Assembly: GCA_014885115.2 (NCBI GenBank)
Contig: WKLE02000542.1
Location: 5,258 to 16,841 of the forward strand
DNA: 11,584 nucleotides
Origin: Asterionellopsis glacialis
Taxonomy: Eukaryota > Bacillariophyta > Plagiogrammaphyceae > Rhaphoneidales > Asterionellopsidaceae
Direction: 5' to 3'
Numbering within the stretch: position 1 is the first letter of the stretch; every line of letters starts with the position of its first letter. This document shows, in pieces, positions 1 to 6,015 of the stretch. A program made the position numbers and the translations under genes. Under the pieces are notes generated by a model that searched no databases, was not told the origin of the DNA, and worked only from the letters and a program-made list of their open reading frames with translations.

Positions 1-691
1 TAAACATATATAGCTCAAAGTCGTTATCCTCGAGATATTACCTATATCAGCGCATCTACTTCATTTTATATATCAAACTACCTGTGACATATTGATATCC
101 TAAATGCTATTGCGTGACATCCTACCTGTACCTGGTACCAGGTATAACCGCACCTGGTAATTAAATAGTTAGAACCCCGGGTCCTACAAGGTACCGTACG
201 GTCTGACGGACGTTCTGGCAGTCGTCCAGCCATCCCTGTAAACCCTGTAACCATATTGTCTGTCTGTCTGTACTTCCTTTGAAGTGGGATCTAGAGTTCC
301 TACAGGTACCAGTACAGACCGCCGATGCGATCCATCATTCAACCCGCCCAGCATTTGCAACAACGAAAAAGTGTCACTCTCGCATCACTCCGAAGTTTTC
401 ACGTGTTGAAAGCAAAACGCCGCAAAGCAAAGAGCATAAGCGACAAGCAGTTTCCTTTATCTGTGCGAATAAGCTTAAATTTGGCACGTATCGTCATATT
501 CGTTGTTCCCTGTCGATTGATATTTCGACTCATCGTTGGATCTCCGGGAAGGAAAGACTTTGTTGGTCAACTGTCATTCGTATCCCTTTATCTTGCGAAC
601 TCTCTAATTTAGCTTTAACTCAAACAAACAAGAGTAAACATTGACACAATACCAGAACATCATTATCAGGTACTGTAAAATCTATCGTACA
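1..691. other. Non-coding upstream region of the translocator gene
   Basis: No convincing gene is present. The stretch includes the 5' flank and probably the 5' UTR of the translocator gene. Positions 128-320 hold a cluster of GGTACC-type palindromes: the exact 16-mer at 129-144, ACCTGGTA at 152-159, the 10-bp palindrome ACCGTACGGT at 193-202, and GGTACC again near 304-309. A short TGTC microsatellite of about 3.75 units lies at 257-271. An ATG-initiated frame of 95 codons at 325-612 is strongly basic and without recognisable domains. It may be chance or an upstream ORF. No clear TATA box was seen near 692. Confidence 0.6.
129..144. repeat. 16-bp perfect palindrome TACCTGGTACCAGGTA, copy 1
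   Basis: The sequence equals its own reverse complement over 16 bases. The same 16-mer recurs exactly at 2759-2774 and 2893-2908. A half-site, ACCTGGTA, follows only 7 bases later at 152-159. It lies about 550 bases upstream of the translocator start codon. Function is unknown: a dimeric transcription-factor site, a mobile-element remnant and a structural element are all possible. Confidence 0.9.
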
Positions 692-2155
692 ATGCGCCAA
701 CATAACAAAGCAACGTTGCTCCTTTTCGCTCTGATCTCTTGTTGGATGGTTGAATCAACGCAAGCTACCATAAAACCAAGTTTGGCGGAATCATTAGTCC
801 ATCGTCGTTCTCCTTCCCCGCTTCACCATGTAAATGCAGCTTCCCTACAAACTGAGGAAGAAAACCTAGAAGAAGCTCTTCTCCCATCGAAACAGCAAAA
901 CAATCACCATGGAAGGGCTAGACTCGATGTCCGCGGAGGATCGGATAGCGAATTTATGACTGGATTATTGCAGCGGCTCAAAATTGGATCCTACTTTGGT
1001 CTATGGTATGCTCTTAATGTCGTTTACAACAGTAAGTAATGGACACTGTCATTGCAATGCCAAGGCAAAGTTTAAGCCATCAGGTGTAATTCATTATCTT
1101 ACTGTTTACTTTTGAATGCTCTATCCACTGGGTACATCACCCGTACAGTCTTGAATAAGAAAGTCTTGAACGTCTTGCCTGCGCCCTTGACGGTTGGGTC
1201 CTTGCAGTTTGGTGTTGGAGGAGTGTACTGTGCTCTCTTGTGGTTCTTGAGACTTCGTGCAATCCCCACGCTCAATCAAAACGGTAAAAGTTTATGCGGT
1301 AGTGTAGGTTTCTACCATGCTTTGGGTCAATTGCTAAGTATGGTTAGTCTTGGTGCAGGTCCGGTTAGTTTCACACATATTGTGAAAGCTTTGGAGCCAT
1401 TCTTTAGTGCCCTCGTATCTGCTCTTGTCTTTGGAAAATGGATGAAACCACAAGTCTATGCTACTCTCATCCCCGTCGTAGGTGGTGTAGGGTATGCCTG
1501 CTTGAAGGAACGATCCTTTTCATGGCTTTCCTTCTACACAGCGATGGGGAGTAACCTAGCTTTTGCACTTCGTGCAGTCATGTCTAAGACAGCCATGGTG
1601 AATTATGTTGGTGAAAACATTACAGCTGCCAATTTGTTTGGTCTTGTGACGTGGGTTGCCTTTTTCTTTTCCATCCCTACAGCCTTGATTGGTGAGGGTA
1701 AGAGCTTTTTGTCGCTTTGGGATAAGGCCACTGAAAGTACACCTTCTCTTGAATTGACGAGAGCTGTTATTGTTAGTGGTCTCTTCCATTATTTGAATAA
1801 TGAAGTAATGTACTTGGCACTTAGCAATGTCCATCCTGTCACCCTTGCTGTTGGTAATACTATGAAACGTGTATTCATTATGGTGGCATCTGTCTTGGTC
1901 TTCCGTAATCCTGTATCGGTACAAGCAGGCATCGGATCGGCAGTGGGTATTTCAGGTGTATTGTTTTACAGTCTCGTCAAACAACACTATGAAAAGGTGG
2001 AAAAGATGGAAGAAGAAGAAGCAGCCAAGTCAAAAAAGTCTGGAAGAAGAGGAAAGGGAACTACATCATCAAAGGCGAGCAAGTTAGCTGGTAAAGCTAC
2101 AGCCAAATCTAAGCAGGCGCAAAAGAAACGAAATACCAAGGGAAGAAGTTCTTAA
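692..2155 (+). CDS. Plastid triose-phosphate/phosphate translocator family protein (two exons)
   Basis: A member of the plastid phosphate translocator family (drug/metabolite transporter fold), which exchanges triose phosphates or related C3 compounds for phosphate. The CDS joins 692-1031 and 1149-2155 and gives 448 residues. The join restores the family motif NVVYNILNKKVLN at about residues 109-121, so the in-frame ATG at 1112 is intronic. The start at 692 is the first ATG of the frame and opens a signal peptide: Lys6, a hydrophobic stretch at about 8-20, and probable cleavage after STQA (25). A Ser/His/Glu-rich presequence follows to VRGG (80-83). The core has several hydrophobic segments. 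It contains FTHIVKALEPFF (188-199), with Thr189, His190 and Lys193, and GNTMKRVF with the Lys353-Arg354 pair that binds phosphate in characterised homologues. A Lys/Glu-rich tail (about 391-448) is unusual. Substrate specificity (TPT, PPT or GPT) is not settled. The N terminus suggests a membrane of the complex plastid. Confidence 0.9.
1032..1148 (+). other. Spliceosomal intron, translocator gene (117 nt, phase 1)
   Basis: The donor reads A|GTAAGT at 1031/1032 and the acceptor is TACAG ending at 1148. Splicing leaves one base of the Ile114 codon in exon 1 (A at 1031) and two in exon 2 (TC at 1149-1150). This acceptor, rather than the CAG at 1081-1083, gives an uninterrupted family motif across the join. 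The intron separates the presequence plus the start of the first membrane segment from the rest of the transporter. Confidence 0.9.
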
Positions 2156-2470
2156 AAGCTTACTACGTAAATACTTTTAAAGCTATCATTGTGACGAGTA
2201 ATGTTCTTTATTTCCTTGTTTTCTTTTTAAATTTCATTTGGTGATTATACGAGGCGTAGCGACCGAGTCACGGTCTACCGAAAGCAGCAAGTTTCATGTT
2301 TCGAAGCATTTTCATTTGCCTTCAAAGTTCGTTGTCAACAAGCCTCTGCCTTTGTGCATGGTGTGGTACTGGCTATTAGCAGAGACAGAGGGAAAATCTA
2401 ATTACTCCAGTTTTGGGACCGGTTCGGTAGACTACTCCTCAGTACAGAATGTTCTAGGATACCTTGCTGT

Positions 2471-2499
2471 TAGGACTAGACTAGTCCTACCGGTAGGAC
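2471..2499. repeat. Two overlapping palindromes sharing one arm
   Basis: TAGGACTAG (2471-2479) and CTAGTCCTA (2481-2489) form 9-bp arms around one base. The right arm overlaps a perfect 16-bp palindrome, GTCCTACCGGTAGGAC, at 2484-2499. Bases 2484-2489 can therefore pair either leftwards or rightwards, so the two folds exclude each other. A related word, TCCTACGGTAGGA, occurs at 2851-2863. Confidence 0.85.
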
Positions 2500-2758
2500 C
2501 TAGTCTGGGACTACAGGTAGGGTATTAGGAACAATTTAGTCTATTGTCCAAATACCAGGTAAGGAAGCAAATAATATATTAAGTTTTTTCGGAGTGGAAC
2601 TCGAGTAGGTCTTGCTACTAGAGAGAGAGTTCTATTCCTAGACAAGAAATTTTTTTTTACAAGATACCCCCGGGTATTTCTACAACAAAATGAAGAACAA
2701 ACCGCTGCGAAATTAAAGGGGTTCGCATTTTCCACTACCAAGCATGACTCCATAGCCA

Positions 2759-2774
2759 TACCTGGTACCAGGTA
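2759..2774. repeat. 16-bp perfect palindrome TACCTGGTACCAGGTA, copy 2
   Basis: Exact second copy of the palindrome at 129-144. It is followed by ACAGGCTACCAGGG, which adds further CCAG half-words. It lies 134 bases from the third copy, start to start. Confidence 0.9.
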
Positions 2775-2850
2775 CAGGCTACCAGGGCTTTCAGATAGAC
2801 AAGGAGAGCGTATTTAGCAGGAACTGATTGACTAGACTTAGGCCGTCAAT

Positions 2851-2863
2851 TCCTACGGTAGGA
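2851..2863. repeat. Short palindrome TCCTACGGTAGGA
   Basis: Six-base arms TCCTAC and GTAGGA flank one central base. The word resembles the GTCCTACCGGTAGGAC palindrome at 2484-2499, differing by one base pair at the centre. GACTAGACT also occurs near both (2474-2482 and 2830-2838), which suggests that the two blocks share ancestry. Confidence 0.75.
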
Positions 2864-2892
2864 CATACAGTACCTACGATCGGCGTCCTCTA

Positions 2893-2908
2893 TACCTGGT
2901 ACCAGGTA
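2893..2908. repeat. 16-bp perfect palindrome TACCTGGTACCAGGTA, copy 3
   Basis: Exact third copy of the palindrome. It is followed by repeated ACAGGTAC words at about 2921-2934. Bases flanking the three copies differ, so only the palindrome core is conserved. Confidence 0.9.
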
Positions 2909-3110
2909 CAACAAAGGCGTACAGGTACAGGTACTAGTCTACAATGATGCATCATAAAAACTGAATTTTGGATCATTTTTTGGGTCATAAATAAACTATT
3001 TTCTTCTATCACAAATCCTTCGGAGTAATTTGGTCGGAGGGATTCCGGCATTTCACGTTCGTATATTGGGGCAAATGGTAGTGCGCATTTCATGCGTCAG
3101 TGTCACAAAG

Positions 3111-3130
3111 CCAGATGGCAGGCCATCTGG
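3111..3130. repeat. 20-bp inverted repeat with 9-bp arms
   Basis: CCAGATGGC (3111-3119) and GCCATCTGG (3122-3130) are perfectly complementary around the two bases AG. As single-stranded DNA or RNA it would need a larger loop by opening the inner pairs. The word is unrelated to the GGTACC family. Confidence 0.85.
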
Positions 3131-3327
3131 TGTACAGAAAACTGTAAAGGAAATTTTCAGTTTTGATGCTAGTGGTTCAGGAGTCACGTTTAGTGTTCAA
3201 AGTAGTACTTTCCTCATTATTGTTGCATAAAAAAATAATACGAATTGATTGGTCTATTATAATAGAGCTGTAGATGATATTATTTAATCGAAACAGAATG
3301 CAGAAAATTATGAATACTGATCAAAAG

Positions 3328-3357
3328 AATCTCCGAAGAATTATTGCTTCGAAGATT
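3328..3357. repeat. Hairpin with 11-bp arms, best paired on the - strand
   Basis: Arms are AATCTCCGAAG (3328-3338) and CTTCGAAGATT (3347-3357), with an 8-base loop. One position is a C-A mismatch on the + strand. In a - strand transcript the same position becomes a G-U wobble, so that RNA would pair across all 11 positions. Confidence 0.7.
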
Positions 3358-3517
3358 TAATAGGGAATGACGTACTTTTTTATGTATGGTTCTGTATCTG
3401 TTTCGGAACCACGAGAATGTACCTAAAGTACAAGTTTCAATATTATTGGCTAACTTGAAAATCGATCACTACCGTATTTGGTACGACAGTATCTTTTAGA
3501 TTTTTTATTTTAGCAGT

Positions 3518-3538
3518 TACAGGTACCTGGTACCTGTA
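3518..3538. repeat. 21-bp palindrome of the GGTACC family (variant)
   Basis: Arms TACAGGTACC (3518-3527) and GGTACCTGTA (3529-3538) are complementary around T3528. It contains ACCTGGTACC, the core of the 16-bp family, but the second half is a different continuation. Nearby are TACCATGGTA (3560-3569), ACCTGGTA (3572-3579), ACGTACGT (3583-3590) and GGTACCGGTTCGGT (about 3591-3604). Confidence 0.85.
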
Positions 3539-3903
3539 CACATCGATCCACCATACCTTTACCATGGTATGACCTGGTAAGAACGTACGTGGTACCGGTT
3601 CGGTGCCTGGTAGAAACTGGCTGGTATACCACAGTTACTCCAACTGTCTGTGATACATGGACTGACAAATAAAAAATAATGCGAAAGCAACAGTAGCAAG
3701 AATTACGTCACCGAAACGGTGTTTTTAGTCTGTAAGTTATTTCGCTATTACTGCTAAATGATACCAGTACCTGTTTCAGATGCCCAGCCCATGCGTCATT
3801 TACATTATTTGTTTTTTTTGGTATCAAATTGTAACCAGTAGAAATATGAAGTACCGTCAGAGCATGCTTATGTCTATCTGACACTAAACAGATTTCAAAT
3901 ATC

Positions 3904-3938
3904 ATGCGTCAGTCTGGGTCCTGATTAGACTGACGCAT
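3904..3938. repeat. Perfect 12-bp-stem hairpin carrying TGACGC on both strands
   Basis: Arms ATGCGTCAGTCT (3904-3915) and AGACTGACGCAT (3927-3938) pair without mismatch around an 11-base loop. Each arm carries the hexamer TGACGC or its complement GCGTCA. ATGCGTCA also occurs singly at 3092-3099 and 3791-3798. It could be a paired bZIP-type protein site or a foldback in RNA. No run of T follows that would suggest a terminator. Confidence 0.85.
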
Positions 3939-4254
3939 TGCACTTTCAAATAATGCCCTAAGTATCTTTACGAACAATAAATGAAGAATGGAAAAGTTCA
4001 ACTGACCTGGTTTTAGACTTAGTGATTGAGTTTCCCCGAATGATGTCAGTTCAAGTGCGCAAGCGCCCTACTGCCCTACTGCCAACTCACGATTCCAGTT
4101 GTGTCAAACAAACACAACTTCAATGCCCTCCCCCTTCTCATTGAAAAATTCAAGAAACTTCGTTTTCTTCTCGACGTCTTTTGGGAACATTTTTAATATT
4201 ATTGATGCGAAGACTGAACATCTTCATCTTCTGTGCAACTACTATTATCAAATC

Positions 4255-4686
4255 ATGATGATCGATAAGAGACCCGTTGATGTTGTGGATATTGGACCAG
4301 TAGTTTCGAACTCTCATTCTTCAACGAACCATCATGCCGTTCGCAGAATCAAACGACGTCGCATGGGCGGTCTTGGTGACCGCAGTGATGGGTCGCATTG
4401 TCGACAAGGAACAGTAGTATTGACCAAGGAAGAAAATAACACGTCCACTTTTTGTTCAGACTTTCTCCAATACGAAAATCTATACCAAAATGCTGATGTA
4501 TATCTTAAAATCATGGAAGATTGCAAACCTTTCTACAATCTTGAAGAAAGCATGACTGATCAAACTCTATCGTTACCTCCAAGATTGGAAGACGGCCTTA
4601 AGAAAAATAACACAACTTCGAAAAACCAGTTGACTAGTATCACAAGATTGGATGAAAGCGTTCCTAAGAATGTACGCGCGGCGTGA
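4255..4686 (+). CDS. Hypothetical 143-aa protein, uncertain gene
   Basis: Not recognised. The frame is open from before 4123. Two ATGs are plausible: 4123 (187 aa) and the pair at 4255/4258 (143 or 142 aa). The later one is preferred because the residues before it look like chance translation. The product has a basic patch, RRIKRRRMGG, at about residues 29-38, resembling a nuclear localisation signal. A polar middle region and an acidic/aromatic stretch (SDFLQYENLYQNADVYLKIM, about 69-88) follow, then a Ser/Thr/Lys-rich tail ending NVRAA before TGA. There is no signal peptide or membrane segment. Composition is plausible for a real short nuclear or cytosolic protein, but no family supports it. 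The bZIP-like hexamer cluster and hairpin at 3904-3938 lie upstream. Confidence 0.4.
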   Translation: MMIDKRPVDVVDIGPVVSNSHSSTNHHAVRRIKRRRMGGLGDRSDGSHCRQGTVVLTKEENNTSTFCSDFLQYENLYQNADVYLKIMEDCKPFYNLEESMTDQTLSLPPRLEDGLKKNNTTSKNQLTSITRLDESVPKNVRAA

Positions 4687-5156
4687 TGCTATAATGTAAA
4701 AACTTCCTCTAGAGTTTTAGAGTTCCATCGAACACAAATTTGTATCCTACAATATTAATGCATAAAAAATCCTTAGGATTGTGCGAATATTCTCTCTATA
4801 AGAAAGCCTTTATAATAATACATGAAATATAATTTATGAAATCGCTTCAAGTGCTTTGTTATTTGCTTTTGATACGTACCTTGTCTGTAAATATTTTCCT
4901 TGAAAGCACCACCACAGAAATCACATAAAACCAAATCACATCAAATGAGGCAAATGTTGTAACAAAGTTTCGAGACTTTTTGTTGATGGTCTATAAAAGT
5001 TCTTCTGGCATTTAGACATATTCACTCTCTCGCACCCTCTTTCTTTCTGTTTTACTCCCTCCCATGTGGTACACTGCTCAAGAGACGATTTTGATGTGAG
5101 ATGATGTATTAATATAATACATACTGTAGTTTCAAATAATCAAAAGATAGTCGTAA

Positions 5157-5339
5157 CTATCTCGTGCCAATGCAACACTGAAAATTGCCCTGGACAAAAC
5201 GCAGCAGGGAGGGGCGATAGGTCCGTGTCTATTGGGAGCGCACTTCAAGCTCATTAGGAATAAAATTTTCGGGTGCTTGGCTTTCGGTTCGGACGCTGTA
5301 AGCCCGTCCCGCCAGCCAACGGTGGCAGGCAAGGTCTCT
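5157..5339 (+). pseudogene. GC-richer island with coding-like open frame, possible gene or element remnant
   Basis: A + strand frame is open for 61 codons between TAA at 5154-5156 and TAA at 5340-5342, with no ATG. Its translation is not low-complexity and reads like protein (for example GAIGPCLLGAHFKLIRNK, then FGCLAFGSDAVSPSRQPTV). The opposite strand is also open over 5132-5332, from a TTG. The island is visibly richer in G and C than both flanks. TAATATAAT occurs on both sides (5110-5118 and 5343-5351), which could be an insertion duplication but is weak in AT-rich DNA. I do not recognise the family. It may be a fragment of a mobile element, an insertion from elsewhere, or chance. Confidence 0.3.
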
Positions 5340-5989
5340 TAATAATATAATGTCAAACCAGAATGGTTTTTAATTTTCGACGACAAAATAATAATGATGA
5401 TTTTGTATTTGGCACCACTACTTGAGTGATCATTTCACTCTCACACGCAGATACATATCTTGAACCTTGAATAATTGAGTGATGGCATATTTTTGATGAA
5501 ATGTTTAATTCTGATTATAATATTACTATACTGCCCAAATCTTACCATTCCCTTTCCGTACATTTCCAGTAGCTGTTGTAGTCTCTGGACTAGTATAACA
5601 CGGCTCTACATGTGACAATAAGAGGTTTCACAGTGAAAGTACGAGTCTACACAAAGAAAAAGAAAATTAAAAAAAGTCAAGTGAAGCGTGAAACATTTTG
5701 TTTTTCGGGATTAATTGAGAGGATGTTACAATTACTAATTAGGCTACATATCAATTTATCATGGTTCTAATCTCAAGTATCAATCAAAAGCAATAGTAAG
5801 ACTGAAAACAAGTAATCATTATCAACCTTTCCCTAAATTCACACTTTCCCTCTTTTATTAGAGGAGGGGGGCAAGATGCATTTCGTGTTGAAACCTTCTC
5901 ACTCCCCCCATCTCCTTTTGTTTTCTACACACAGTATTTCACTGTTAAACGACTACTTACTACCCATATTACGAATTTTGGTTCTTGGG

Positions 5990-6014
5990 ACATAAACTTC
6001 TTTAGTGTTTATGT
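5990..6014 (-). other. Hairpin just after the GST stop codon
   Basis: ACATAAAC (5990-5997) and GTTTATGT (6007-6014) form a perfect 8-bp stem around 9 bases. It begins 1 base past the GST stop codon on the - strand and so lies in the 3' UTR. It may influence mRNA stability or 3' end formation. AT-rich stems of this size can also arise by chance. Confidence 0.45.
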
Positions 6015-6015
6015 T

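Larger units (their letters stand above)
2156..4254. other. 2.1-kb spacer rich in inverted repeats, no recognisable gene
   Basis: No frame here combines an ATG, length and a recognisable domain. The spacer holds many hairpins and palindromes: 2261-2275, 2471-2489, 2484-2499, 2759-2774, 2851-2863, 2893-2908, 3111-3130, 3253-3266, 3328-3357, 3418-3432, 3518-3538, 3560-3569, 3583-3590 and 3904-3938. Many are built from the words GGTACC, CCTGGTA and GTAGGAC. Several bZIP-like hexamers (TGACGT, TGACGC or complements) lie between 3094 and 3936. The end next to 2155 presumably includes the translocator 3' UTR. The rest could be decayed mobile-element sequence, but no element ends or target duplications could be defined. 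Confidence 0.6.
4687..6015. other. 1.3-kb AT-rich spacer with one GC-richer island
   Basis: No complete gene was recognised. A TATAAAAG sequence at 4992-4999 resembles a TATA box on the + strand and is followed by a pyrimidine-rich tract (about 5020-5062), but the first ATG downstream (5064) opens only 11 codons. A 19-bp palindrome with 8-bp arms lies at 5104-5122. The island at about 5150-5340 is described separately. Near 5862-5918, G-rich (GAGGAGGGGGG) and C-rich (CTCCCCCC) tracts could pair. The end next to 6016 is the GST 3' flank. Confidence 0.55.

Noticed and set aside
279..644. Open + strand frames of 121 and 95 codons upstream of the translocator
   Set aside because: The longer one starts with TTG. 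The other (ATG at 325) has no domain and lies in the probable 5' flank or UTR. Neither shows protein-like features beyond a general excess of basic residues.
641..691. N-terminal extension of the translocator from position 641
   Set aside because: It would start with TTG. The first ATG at 692 gives a clean signal peptide.
1112..1148. Translocator exon 2 as a separate ORF starting at 1112
   Set aside because: The apparent start lies in the intron. Joining 1031 to 1149 restores the conserved NVVYNILNKK motif exactly.
2541..2759. 72-codon - strand frame in the spacer
   Set aside because: Its start overlaps a copy of the 16-bp palindrome, it has no domain, and composition looks random.
3030..3230. 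66-codon + strand frame
   Set aside because: It starts with TTG and runs through the inverted repeat at 3111-3130. No family was recognised.
3904..3938. Rho-independent terminator
   Set aside because: The genome is eukaryotic and no T-run follows the stem.
129..3938. CRISPR array
   Set aside because: The palindromes are irregularly spaced, share no spacer length and lie in a eukaryotic genome with introns.
5263..5330. Possible tRNA because of a GGTTCGG word
   Set aside because: No acceptor stem, D arm or anticodon arm could be drawn. The same holds for the GGTTCGG words at 2421 and 3597.
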